A stretch of 64,000 bases of DNA from G963664225 sp964538065 (GTDB taxonomy: Bacteria; Verrucomicrobiota; Verrucomicrobiia; Limisphaerales; UBA1319). A program made the position numbers and the translations under genes. A model generated the notes under the pieces. The model was not told where the DNA came from. It did not search any database and saw only the letters and a program-made list of their open reading frames with translations. Shown piece after piece: positions 53,282 through 62,098 of this stretch. Within the stretch, counting starts at the first letter, position 1, and the number at the start of each line of letters is the position of its first letter. The stretch covers positions 62,001 through 126,000 of the forward strand of contig CAZIDG010000001.1 in the NCBI GenBank assembly GCA_964538065.1, given 5' to 3'.

Positions 53282-55987
53282 CTAAAGCTTTTTGCGGGCC
53301 GCTTCGATCTTTTTATCCAGCGAAGCCTTCAAGTTGGGCATGATCTTGCCGAGTCGCTCACAGACTCCAATCATTTCATTCCACCGGCTCTGTGCTTCCA
53401 ATAACCGGATGGCTTCCATCCCTGAACGTGCCACCCAGAAGGCGTCCGCCGTCTCGCCAGGTTGGAGGTTTTTTTCCAGAAAGACATCGAGATAGAGATC
53501 CAGAGCGCGCGCAACATTGGTGGACTGCTGGTTTTGAGGCATGAGCTTGGCGAGGCCTTCCTGCACGATGGCGAGCCCGACCTGTGCCTGGCTGCGTTCG
53601 GAAATGTGGGCCACAGTATTGCTGTCCACCACCTTTTGATAAAACTGAAGGGCGTTGGTGTAGCGGCCCGGATCCTGTGTCGCCAATTGAAGATGGCAAT
53701 CGGCAATGCGCCCCCAGGCATGCGGCGCCAGCACGTTGGTGTCCGGAATGCGGCCAAAAATGACAATGGCCTCGCCAAATTTCTTGAGGGCATTGGTGGT
53801 GTCGGTCGAGGGCATGGCTGCATAGGTATCCCCCAAGGCAAAATAGACGGAAGGGAGCATCTCCACAGGGGCATTGCTGGTGTTGTTCAGCAGGTTGATG
53901 AGGGAGACGAAGTAATTCGTGGCATCGGAGAATCCCTGGCGGCTGAACGCGGCGCGCCCCGCCCAGAAACGGGCTCGATACGCAAGGTCACCTCCCGGCC
54001 AGTTCGTGTTCTGATACAGGATCTGGTAATTGCGCTCGGCCTCCGCAAATTGGCCGATGTTATAGAAGTGGTTGGCCACCGCGTTTTGGGCCAGCGGGGC
54101 AAGGGACGACTTTTCGAAGCGCGTGACGAAGTTCGTGTAGAGTTGAATTGACCGGCCCACATCCCCTGTTTTTTCGACCACCCAGGCCCGGTCATACTCG
54201 ACCTGAGGCAGTTGAGGGTGGTTGGTGTATTGGAGGATCCATGCGTCCATTTGAGTCAGGGCCTCCTGCCATTTGGATTCCAACACCCAGCTTTGGGCCA
54301 GGGCAATGCGGGCTTCGGGCAACAACCCGGAGTTGGGGTGTTTCTGTATCAGATCATTGAGCAAACCGCGTGCTTCAGCAGGACGGCCATTGTGATTCAG
54401 TGTCTGGCCCACCAAAAGCAGGGCTTGATCCACGTAGGCACCCTGGGCGTGCTGGGTTGTCAGGGACCCAAGTGCGGTTAAGGCACTGGGGAGGTCTGAC
54501 AACTCGAGGCTGGACCGGATCAATTGGTAGTAATTGCGTTCGATCCAACCGGGTGCAAGACCGGTGAGGTTGGTGCTTTGGACCAGGGCGAGCGAATAAT
54601 TGGTCCGTGAACCTGCATAATCCTTCAGCTCGAACAGGGCGTCGGCCCTTTTCGACAGGGCGATCACCTGGTTGGTGCCTGGTTCAACCTGGCTTGCAGC
54701 CTTTGCAAAAGCCTCGGCGCTTTCAGCAAAGTGTCCACTTTCCCAGAAACACCACCCGCGGTTGAGTTGGGCAAGCCCCGAGAAGCGGCCTAGAGGTGCA
54801 TTGGTAACCAGCGTGTCGAACATCGTTTGGGCCTTGAGAAGCGCTGCCTGGGCCGCTGCCAGGTTTTCCTGCCGATTGGTGCTGGCGGCAGCCTCCTTTT
54901 GTTGGAAATACTCCTTCAAATGCAATTCGCCCACGGCCAGCATGACCTGCTGTTTGTCCGTGTCGGAGGGTTGTTGTTCCAAAAACTGTTCGAGATTCTT
55001 GATGGCATCAGCCCGGTGCCCGGTCAGTTGGTGCCACTCTGCCAGTTTCAGCAAGGCCTGGCGACGCTGTTGAGGGGGAAGGGAGGCCAGGTTTTGTTCA
55101 TACACCTGGATGGCCGATGCATGCTGGCCCAGCGCTTCGAATATTTGTCCCTGCAGCATCGCGGTATCCGATTGGCAGGCCGGCGAAGCAGTGGCCAGGG
55201 CGGCCTGAACCAGATTGGTCATGTTTTTGGATGCCTCATCAGCGTTGTTTTGAGCCAGCCACATCTTGGCAAGGAGGTACTGGCGCTGCCAGTTGAGGAG
55301 GGGGGGCAGGGGACGATCCTGCAAGGCATTGAGGGTGGTCTGGGCCTTGGCTTGATCATTCAAGGCTAGACAGGCTTCGGCCAGCAATATCTGGCCGCGA
55401 AAGACATACTCATCGTTGGGCTGGGCTTGCCCCACCTTGAAGAGAATGCTGTTGGTGTTGCTCAATAAATCGACGGTGCTTTTGGCGTTGCCCGATCGAA
55501 ATCTCGACAAGGCTTCTCCGTAGCTGGCCTGGGAACGCAAGGACGAATCGGGATAGTCCTTGAGCAATTGCTCGTATGAACTTGCGGCGGAGGAATAATC
55601 TCCCTGCGCAAATTGTGCTTCCGCAATCCAGTACCGGAACTGGTCAGCCTGTTTGCCTGCAGAACCGAATTGTGTGGTGAGCAGCGCGACCACGTTGCCA
55701 TGCTGGCCCAATTTGAAACGTGCCTGCGCCTGCAACAGCAATGCCTGCGATAAACGTTCCGACTTCGGAAAGGCCTTGACCCACTCGCCTAAATCCTTGT
55801 CCGCCTTCTCGAACAGGTTTTCCTGAAAGGCGCGCGAGGCGGCGTTGAAGGCGATCTCCTCCGGCGTTTGTGCCAGAATGGCTTGGGCAAGAAAGACCCA
55901 GGCGATGAGCCAGAGGCACCGCCAGTTCGTGTGCTGGAATAAGGTCCGCACCCACTGATGTCTAGGTTCCCACTTCCTTTTTTTCAT
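53282..55987 (-). CDS. Large exported tetratricopeptide-repeat protein
   Basis: A 901-residue protein with a signal peptide (NWRCLWLIAWVFLAQAILAQ, cleavage near 39). Almost the whole length is tetratricopeptide-like helical repeats: AFQENLFEKADKDLGEWVKAFPKSERLSQALLL, GDYSSAASSYEQLLKDYPDSSLRSQASY and VGRSIQLYTNFVTRFEKSSLAPLAQNAVANHFYNIGQFAEAERNYQIL. This pattern resembles the YbgF/BamD-type periplasmic scaffolds but is much longer. ATG 55987 lies 26 nt inside the end of uvrA, so the genes are translationally coupled although functionally unlike. Binding partner unknown. Confidence 0.82.
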   Translation of the reverse strand: MKKRKWEPRHQWVRTLFQHTNWRCLWLIAWVFLAQAILAQTPEEIAFNAASRAFQENLFEKADKDLGEWVKAFPKSERLSQALLLQAQARFKLGQHGNVVALLTTQFGSAGKQADQFRYWIAEAQFAQGDYSSAASSYEQLLKDYPDSSLRSQASYGEALSRFRSGNAKSTVDLLSNTNSILFKVGQAQPNDEYVFRGQILLAEACLALNDQAKAQTTLNALQDRPLPPLLNWQRQYLLAKMWLAQNNADEASKNMTNLVQAALATASPACQSDTAMLQGQIFEALGQHASAIQVYEQNLASLPPQQRRQALLKLAEWHQLTGHRADAIKNLEQFLEQQPSDTDKQQVMLAVGELHLKEYFQQKEAAASTNRQENLAAAQAALLKAQTMFDTLVTNAPLGRFSGLAQLNRGWCFWESGHFAESAEAFAKAASQVEPGTNQVIALSKRADALFELKDYAGSRTNYSLALVQSTNLTGLAPGWIERNYYQLIRSSLELSDLPSALTALGSLTTQHAQGAYVDQALLLVGQTLNHNGRPAEARGLLNDLIQKHPNSGLLPEARIALAQSWVLESKWQEALTQMDAWILQYTNHPQLPQVEYDRAWVVEKTGDVGRSIQLYTNFVTRFEKSSLAPLAQNAVANHFYNIGQFAEAERNYQILYQNTNWPGGDLAYRARFWAGRAAFSRQGFSDATNYFVSLINLLNNTSNAPVEMLPSVYFALGDTYAAMPSTDTTNALKKFGEAIVIFGRIPDTNVLAPHAWGRIADCHLQLATQDPGRYTNALQFYQKVVDSNTVAHISERSQAQVGLAIVQEGLAKLMPQNQQSTNVARALDLYLDVFLEKNLQPGETADAFWVARSGMEAIRLLEAQSRWNEMIGVCERLGKIMPNLKASLDKKIEAARKKL

Positions 55988-58907
55988 GGCTTGCCAGTAA
56001 ACGCTTTAGAAAATGACCTGTGTGGCTGTTTTCGCATTCCGCCACCACTTCGGGGGGGCCTTCCACGATGATCCGCCCGCCCGCATCGCCGCCTTCAGGA
56101 CCCATATCAATGATCCAATCGGCGCATTTAATCACATCCAGGTTATGTTCAATAACCAGGAGAGTATTCCCCGCATTTCGAAGTTTGAAAAGCACTTCCA
56201 ACAGCTTGGCAACATCATGGAAATGCAGCCCCGTGGTGGGCTCATCCAGGATGTACAAGGTGCGGCCGGTGGATTTGCGGCTCAGCTCGGCGGCGAGTTT
56301 GATGCGCTGGGCCTCGCCACCGCTGAGGGTGGTGGCTGCCTGACCCAGACCAATGTATCCCAACCCCACTTCCGCCAGCGTAAGACAGACATCATGGATG
56401 CTGGGAACCGCGCGGAAGAAATCGACGGCTTCGTCCACGGTCATGGCAAGCACATCGGCGATATTCTTGCCTTTATAGGTAATCTCCAGTGTTTCCCGGT
56501 TGTAACGCTGGCCATTACAGGATTCGCAGAGCACGTAGACAGGGGGTAAAAAGTGCATCTCCACCTTGAGCATGCCGTCCCCTTGGCACTTTTCGCAACG
56601 TCCTCCCTTGACGTTGAACGAGAAACGGCTGGCCCCGAAACCGCGCACCTTGGCGGCTGGTAATTTGGCGAACACATCCCGAATGTGGTTGAATACGCCG
56701 GTGTACGTGGCTGGATTGCTCCGGGGTGTGCGGCCAATCGGGGTTTGATCAATGACGATGACTTTATCCAATACTTCTGCGCCCCGAATCTCCCGATGTG
56801 CTCCCGGGCGCTCCTTGGAACCGTACCACTGGCGGAACAAGGCTCGTCGGAGGGTGTCGTCAACCAAGGTGCTTTTGCCTGAACCACTTACACCGGTGAC
56901 GCATGTCAGGGCGCCCAAAGGGATTCTGGCATCGATGTCCTTTAAATTGTTTTCCGAGGCCCCCAGAATCTCAAGCCAGCCTTTTTCCTTTGACGGTTTA
57001 TTTCGGCGTCGAGGCACCGGAATGCTCAAATCACCGCGCAGGTATTGGGCCGTTAATGAGCGTTCATGGGTCAGTAATTCCGGTAAGGTGCCGGCCGCGA
57101 CCAGTTCGCCCCCCTGAACTCCCGCGCCAGGACCCAAATCAATGATGTAATCGGCACTCCGGATGGTGTCTTCGTCATGTTCGACCACAAGGACGGAGTT
57201 GCCCAGATCGCGCAACGATTTAAGCACTTCAAGCAGACGTTCGTTGTCCCGCTGGTGCAAGCCGATGCTCGGTTCATCCAGGATGTAGAGCACCCCCACA
57301 AGACCCGCGCCGATCTGAGTGGCCAGCCGGATGCGTTGCGCTTCACCACCGCTCAAGGTGCCGCTTTCCCGGTTCAATGTGAGGTAGCCCAGCCCTACAT
57401 TGTCGAGAAAATGCAGGCGGGAGCGGATTTCAGCGATGATTTCGGCGGCGATTTTACGCTGGAACTCCGTCAGTTTGAGATTGTCGAAGAAATGGGCGGC
57501 CTTCTCAATGCTCAAGGAACAGACATCCATGATCGACAACCCCGGGGCCACACGTTTTACAGTCACGTTGCCAGACGGCAGAAAGGCTTCAGCCTCGCGT
57601 CCGCCAAGGGTGACGGCAAGGATTTCGGGCTTCAACCGCTGGCTGCCACAGGCATCGCAGGCGTGTGGGCTCATGAATGACTTGAGCCGGTTTTTGGTGA
57701 ATTCACTGTCCGACTCCATGTAAAGACGCTGCAGATTGGGCAGCACACCCTCGAAGGGACGCTTGAGCGTGCTCATCTTGCCCGCGCGCCAGAAATGGAA
57801 TTCGATTTCCTCCTCGCCGCTTCCATGAAGGAGAATCCGTTTAAAATCATCCGGCAATTCGTTGTAGGGCTTTTCGAGACTCTGGCCGAAATGCGAGGCC
57901 ACACCGCGGAGCATCATTTTGTAATAAACGATCATCCTCTTGCCGCCCCGTCGCCAGGGGAGGATGGCGCCGTCATCCAGCGACTTGGAGGGATCAGGAA
58001 CAACGAGGCTTTCGTCAAAGACAAGTTTTTGTCCCAGGCCGTGGCAAACCCGGCAGGCCCCTTGAGGGGCATTGAAGGAAAAATGCTTGGGCGTCAGCGG
58101 TTCATAGCTCAATCCCGTGGCCGGACTGTAATAGCGGTTGGAGAAAAAGAGTTCCGTCCAGGGTTGTTCCGTGGCTCCCGGAGGTTGATGGAGCACCCGC
58201 ATGGTGCCTTCACCCCAGTTGAGGGCTATTTCCACTGAATCCCCCAAGCGAACCCGGATCTTGTCATCAATGACCAATCGATCCACCACGGCATCAATGT
58301 TATGCGATTTTTTGGGATCCAGTTTAATACGGACGTCCTGGCCCAATTCGAACAGTTCCCCATCTATTCTGGCGCGAACGAACCCCTCTCGGCTCAGGTG
58401 TTCAATCACATCCCGAAATTCACCTTTCTGCGCTTTCACCACCGGGGCCAGCAACATGATCCGGCTGCGAGAAGGAAGTTGGAGGATTTGATCGACGATT
58501 TCGGATGTGCTTTGACGGCTGATAGGCTGGCCGCTGACGGGACAGTGGGGTTGTCCTACATGTGCGAACAGAAGTCGCAGGTAGTCATAGACTTCGGTGG
58601 TGGTGGCAATGATGGAACGTGGATTGGCACCCGAGCTGCGCTGTTCAATGGCTATGGTCGGCGAAAGTCCCTCAATATAATCCACATCCGGCTTTTGAAG
58701 TTGATCCAGAAACTGCCGTGCATACGCAGAGAGGGATTCCACATACTTGCGCTGGCCTTCGGCAAACAAGGTGTCAAATGCCAGGGATGATTTGCCCGAA
58801 CCACTTAATCCGGTGATCACCACAAACTTGTCACGGGGAATGGTCAGCGTCAGGTTTTTTAAGTTATGCTGCCTGGCGCCAACAATCCGTATGAATTCTT
58901 TTGCCAT
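55962..58907 (-). CDS. uvrA: Excinuclease ABC subunit A
   Basis: A 981-residue damage-recognition ATPase of nucleotide excision repair. It has both ABC modules: Walker A GLSGSGKSSLAFDT and GVSGSGKSTLVDDT, signatures LSGGEAQRIRLA and LSGGEAQRIKLA, and Walker B LYILDEPSIGLH and LYILDEPTTGLH. The C-terminal zinc finger is intact (CEKCQGDG ... CESCNGQRY). The N-terminal zinc site has only its second half (ACRVCHGLG); the usual first CxxC is replaced by SPATG. ATG 58907 is chosen; a TTG three codons upstream is in frame. No Shine-Dalgarno is visible. The TPR gene overlaps its 3' end. Confidence 0.96.
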   Translation of the reverse strand: MAKEFIRIVGARQHNLKNLTLTIPRDKFVVITGLSGSGKSSLAFDTLFAEGQRKYVESLSAYARQFLDQLQKPDVDYIEGLSPTIAIEQRSSGANPRSIIATTTEVYDYLRLLFAHVGQPHCPVSGQPISRQSTSEIVDQILQLPSRSRIMLLAPVVKAQKGEFRDVIEHLSREGFVRARIDGELFELGQDVRIKLDPKKSHNIDAVVDRLVIDDKIRVRLGDSVEIALNWGEGTMRVLHQPPGATEQPWTELFFSNRYYSPATGLSYEPLTPKHFSFNAPQGACRVCHGLGQKLVFDESLVVPDPSKSLDDGAILPWRRGGKRMIVYYKMMLRGVASHFGQSLEKPYNELPDDFKRILLHGSGEEEIEFHFWRAGKMSTLKRPFEGVLPNLQRLYMESDSEFTKNRLKSFMSPHACDACGSQRLKPEILAVTLGGREAEAFLPSGNVTVKRVAPGLSIMDVCSLSIEKAAHFFDNLKLTEFQRKIAAEIIAEIRSRLHFLDNVGLGYLTLNRESGTLSGGEAQRIRLATQIGAGLVGVLYILDEPSIGLHQRDNERLLEVLKSLRDLGNSVLVVEHDEDTIRSADYIIDLGPGAGVQGGELVAAGTLPELLTHERSLTAQYLRGDLSIPVPRRRNKPSKEKGWLEILGASENNLKDIDARIPLGALTCVTGVSGSGKSTLVDDTLRRALFRQWYGSKERPGAHREIRGAEVLDKVIVIDQTPIGRTPRSNPATYTGVFNHIRDVFAKLPAAKVRGFGASRFSFNVKGGRCEKCQGDGMLKVEMHFLPPVYVLCESCNGQRYNRETLEITYKGKNIADVLAMTVDEAVDFFRAVPSIHDVCLTLAEVGLGYIGLGQAATTLSGGEAQRIKLAAELSRKSTGRTLYILDEPTTGLHFHDVAKLLEVLFKLRNAGNTLLVIEHNLDVIKCADWIIDMGPEGGDAGGRIIVEGPPEVVAECENSHTGHFLKRLLASHEKKEVGT

Positions 58908-59088
58908 GTCTGACAATTGCTTGATTCAGCAAGCCCACCACTTAAACACAAACGGGGGGCAATGCAAAGCCTCTTTCGCATGGGTTATTTGCTTGGAACC
59001 CGCCCGATTTGAGCTTAGCTATGGGATGCGCGGAAAGGTTGATGGATGGCTTACGTCCCCCCGCTGCTAAACCGTGTGCGCAAGCGCC

Positions 59089-60183
59089 ATGATTCGCAAT
59101 TTTATCTTTGATTGGTCGGGAACGCTGGTGGACGATCTGCCCGCCGTCTGGGCAGCGTCGAACACGGTGTTCCGGACCGCGGGAGTGCCCGAGTTGTCGC
59201 TGGAGCGTTTTCGGGCCGAGTTCAGTCTGCCATTTCGTGGTTTTTACGAGCGATTTGTGCCGAATATCCCGATGGACCAGGTGGAGGTGCTTTTTCACAA
59301 ACATTTTCATGAACTGGTGGATACGGTGCGTCCGTTGCCTCATGCAGGCGATATTCTGCGCTTCTGCCACGCCCATAATCGCCATTGCTACATCCTGAGC
59401 ACCATGCGGAAGGATCATTTTGAACGCCAATGTCACGCAGCGGGCTTCGATCCATTTTTTGAGGCTACGTATGCCGGTGTGGCCGATAAGCGGCAGACTA
59501 TCAAGACCTTGCTACAGAAGCACGACTTGAGTCCTGGCGAAACGTTATTTGTGGGGGATATGCAGCATGACGTGGATACTGCTCACCATGGCGGGACACA
59601 TTCCTGTGCCGTTTTGACGGGATACAATACGCTGACACAACTGCGCCAGAGTCGCCCGGATGTTATTGTGGAGAACCTGCGCGAGTTGCAGGCCATTCTC
59701 GAAACCCAGGTGTTTTCCTGGCCGGTGGGGCAGTCCGTATCAGGCTTGGGCAGGCATGTGCATCCTGTTCCCACAGTGGGAGCTTTGATTTTTAACCATG
59801 CTGGAGAGGTCCTCATGGTTCGCACGCGAAAATGGTCGGACCGTTGGGGCATGCCTGGCGGCAAAATCCAGATGGGCGAATCGATGGTAGACGCTTTACG
59901 GCGCGAAATCCGCGAGGAAACCGGTCTTGAAATTGAAGATGTGCGTTTCGAAATCACCCAGGATTGCATCAACCCACCAGAGTATTACCGGTCGGCGCAT
60001 TTTGTACTCGTAAATTATACCTGTCGGACCAGGACTGATGGTTTGGTGGTGTTGAATGATGAAGCACAGGAATATAAGTGGGTTCCATTGGCTGAAGCGT
60101 TTAAACTGGACCTCAATCAGCCCACTTTGGTGCTTTTGCGCCATGTCACCGCTTCTCCTTTAAAAGCAAATGTCTCACGATAA
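59089..60183 (+). CDS. HAD-like hydrolase fused to Nudix hydrolase
   Basis: A 364-residue two-domain enzyme. Residues 1-205 are a HAD domain: motif I FIFDWSGT (nucleophile Asp8; position +2 is Ser10, not Asp), motif II YILST, motif III Lys134 in ADKRQ, motif IV FVGDMQHD. Residues about 225-355 are a Nudix domain with an intact box (258-280, GGKIQMGE ... RREIREETGL). The Ser at the acid/base position resembles phosphonoacetaldehyde hydrolase (DWAGT) more than typical phosphatases. The folB gene overlaps its end by 14 nt. Domain content and position suggest processing of dihydroneopterin triphosphate before FolB, but that is inference. ATG 59089 is preferred to a GTG 15 nt upstream. Confidence 0.85.
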   Translation: MIRNFIFDWSGTLVDDLPAVWAASNTVFRTAGVPELSLERFRAEFSLPFRGFYERFVPNIPMDQVEVLFHKHFHELVDTVRPLPHAGDILRFCHAHNRHCYILSTMRKDHFERQCHAAGFDPFFEATYAGVADKRQTIKTLLQKHDLSPGETLFVGDMQHDVDTAHHGGTHSCAVLTGYNTLTQLRQSRPDVIVENLRELQAILETQVFSWPVGQSVSGLGRHVHPVPTVGALIFNHAGEVLMVRTRKWSDRWGMPGGKIQMGESMVDALRREIREETGLEIEDVRFEITQDCINPPEYYRSAHFVLVNYTCRTRTDGLVVLNDEAQEYKWVPLAEAFKLDLNQPTLVLLRHVTASPLKANVSR

Positions 60184-60550
60184 AATTATCATTCGGAACC
60201 TGGCGGTTCATTACCGGGTTGGTGTCACTGATGAGGAACGGCTTAAGCCTCAACGACTCCTGTTGAATCTGGAGCTGTATGGTGACTTCTCCCGTGCCAT
60301 GCGGACAGATGAGTTGCATGACACCATTGATTATGTAGAGGTTACAAATCGGCTCAGAACATTGGGTGAACGCAGGGAATGGCGCCTCATTGAGCGGTTG
60401 GCGAGTGATATTGCCGATATCTTGATTCATGATTTTGGGGCGGAACATGTTAACGTCGAAGTGCGCAAAATGGTCATTCCAGATACTGAGTACGTTGCGT
60501 TTATGACTGAGATGGATCGACCGGATGATGGTGGCAGGAGTGTATCATGA
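60170..60550 (+). CDS. folB: Dihydroneopterin aldolase
   Basis: A 126-residue T-fold enzyme converting 7,8-dihydroneopterin to 6-hydroxymethyl-dihydropterin in folate synthesis. Family features are IIIRNLAVHYRVGVTDEERLKPQRLLLNLEL (substrate and tunnel-fold start, Glu22-equivalent), DTIDYVEVTNRL, and the substrate Glu in RRLIERLASDIAD-like sequence (WRLIERLA). The strand VNVEVRKMVIPDTEYVAF closes the fold, with the Lys of the active site in EVRK. The ATG lies 14 nt inside the preceding HAD-Nudix gene, indicating coupling. tilS starts 36 nt after the stop; folB, tilS and ftsH often lie together in bacteria. Confidence 0.93.
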   Translation: MSHDKIIIRNLAVHYRVGVTDEERLKPQRLLLNLELYGDFSRAMRTDELHDTIDYVEVTNRLRTLGERREWRLIERLASDIADILIHDFGAEHVNVEVRKMVIPDTEYVAFMTEMDRPDDGGRSVS

Positions 60551-60586
60551 TGGACCGCGGCGTATTGGCCTGATCTAGCTTCGGAC

Positions 60587-62014
60587 ATGGATCTGCAGGA
60601 ACAAGTTTTTGTCGAAATCGAATCCCGGCGACTTCTGGACGACGGGGCGGCGGTCCTGGTTGCCGTATCTGGCGGCTTGGACAGCATGGTCCTGCTTCAT
60701 ATTCTAAATCGCTTCAAACACGAGCGGAAGTGGACGATCCACGTTGCCCATTTCAACCATCGCTTGCGTGGCGAAGCGAGTGAATTGGATGCCCGGTTCG
60801 TGGAAGATACCGCCCGTGAATGGGGTCTGAAGTGCCGGATCGGGGTGGGGGACGTGCCTGCATTGCAGAATGCTGAGCACCTTTCGCTCGAAATGGCGGC
60901 ACGGCGTCTGCGGCATGAGTTTCTGGCGCGATGTGCCCGGGAGATCATGGGCCATGAACCAACGTTATCCGGCATTCGGATTGCCACCGGCCATCACGCA
61001 GATGATCAAGTTGAGCTCTTTTTTGTGCGATTACTGCGTGGGGCAGGCTCATCGGGGTTGGGCGGGATGCGCTGGATGGCCCCATCGCCGGCCGATCAAG
61101 GCGTTTCCCTGGTAAGGCCATTGTTAAGTTGTTCGCGTCAAAGCCTGATGGCGTATGCCGAACAAAACCACATCACCTATCGTCAAGATGCCTCGAATGA
61201 TGACATCAACATCCTTCGGAACCGTTTGCGTCACGAATTGTTGCCTTTGCTGCGTCAGCAATACCAGCCTGCCTTGGACGCCATCATACTCCGGACAGCC
61301 TCAGGCTTGGGAGATGAAGCCGATTACATGGATCAGCAGGCGCAGGCATGGCTTGCGCGTGGAATCAGCATACCCTTTGGGGAACTACATCCGGCCATAC
61401 AGCGTCAGGTTATCTCCCGGGGGTTGATATCGCATGGCATCCTGCCGAATCAAGCATGGATAGAAGCCCTGCGCTTGCATCCAGGTGTCCCTTTATCGAT
61501 TAACGGCCACCAGACGGCCATTCATTCACATGATGGGCATATTGAATTGCAACAGATTCATAATAAGGAGTTTAACCCTGAACAAATCGAGGTGGTCTTG
61601 ACGAATACCAGTGGTTGCATCCACTTTGGAGGACTCCACATCGATTGGAGCATTCAAACGGAAAAGCCGGCCATTCGTTGCATGCAAAAGAAGGAGATGC
61701 AGAGCGACGTATCCTCGGAACCTTTTGTGATGGAGGAGGTTTTCGATGCCGACTGCGTTGGAAGTCGCATCATATTGCGCCATTGGCGGCCGGGAGATCG
61801 TTTTCAACCCATTGGGATGCAACAATCCGTCAAAGTTCAGGATTTCCTGACCAATCTGAAGATGCCTCTTGAGGAACGTCGCCACCGTGTTGTTGGGCAA
61901 GCCGAGGGGGAGGGGGTGTTTTGGATAGAAGGCACCCGAATAGCAGAGCCATATAAAGTAACATGCCGAACATGCCGATATCTCATGTGGCGATGGACCA
62001 GCCTGGCCAGGTAA
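60587..62014 (+). CDS. tilS: tRNA(Ile)-lysidine synthetase
   Basis: A 475-residue N-type ATP pyrophosphatase that converts C34 of tRNA-Ile(CAU) to lysidine so that it reads AUA. The PP-loop VAVSGGLDSMVLL is at about 25-37. It is followed by HVAHFNHRLRG, ATGHHADDQVELFFVRLLRGAG and the conserved RQDASNDDINILRNRLRHELLPLL, all diagnostic. The C-terminal TilS domain reads VGSRIILRHWRPGDRFQPIG ... VQDFLTNLKMPLEERR. Length fits the long E. coli-type form (430-480). It is part of the folB-tilS-ftsH run. Confidence 0.96.
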   Translation: MDLQEQVFVEIESRRLLDDGAAVLVAVSGGLDSMVLLHILNRFKHERKWTIHVAHFNHRLRGEASELDARFVEDTAREWGLKCRIGVGDVPALQNAEHLSLEMAARRLRHEFLARCAREIMGHEPTLSGIRIATGHHADDQVELFFVRLLRGAGSSGLGGMRWMAPSPADQGVSLVRPLLSCSRQSLMAYAEQNHITYRQDASNDDINILRNRLRHELLPLLRQQYQPALDAIILRTASGLGDEADYMDQQAQAWLARGISIPFGELHPAIQRQVISRGLISHGILPNQAWIEALRLHPGVPLSINGHQTAIHSHDGHIELQQIHNKEFNPEQIEVVLTNTSGCIHFGGLHIDWSIQTEKPAIRCMQKKEMQSDVSSEPFVMEEVFDADCVGSRIILRHWRPGDRFQPIGMQQSVKVQDFLTNLKMPLEERRHRVVGQAEGEGVFWIEGTRIAEPYKVTCRTCRYLMWRWTSLAR

Positions 62015-62028
62015 TTTTAAGTCTTACA

Positions 62029-62034
62029 TTGACA
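62029..62034 (+). promoter_or_regulatory. Isolated TTGACA before ftsH
   Basis: A perfect -35 hexamer lies 15 nt past the tilS stop, but no good -10 follows at 16-18 nt (CCGTAT at 17, TATTGC at 20). It may drive ftsH separately from tilS. Confidence 0.25.
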
Positions 62035-62098
62035 AAAAGTTGCCCTTTTATCCGTATTGCAGCACGTTGATGCTCGTGGTAGTATGCCCTGATAACTA

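Noticed and set aside
53110..53343. 77-codon plus-strand frame between the peroxiredoxin and TPR genes
   Set aside because: Antisense to the candidate small unit and to the end of the TPR gene, with no promoter or domain. The minus-strand signals are stronger.
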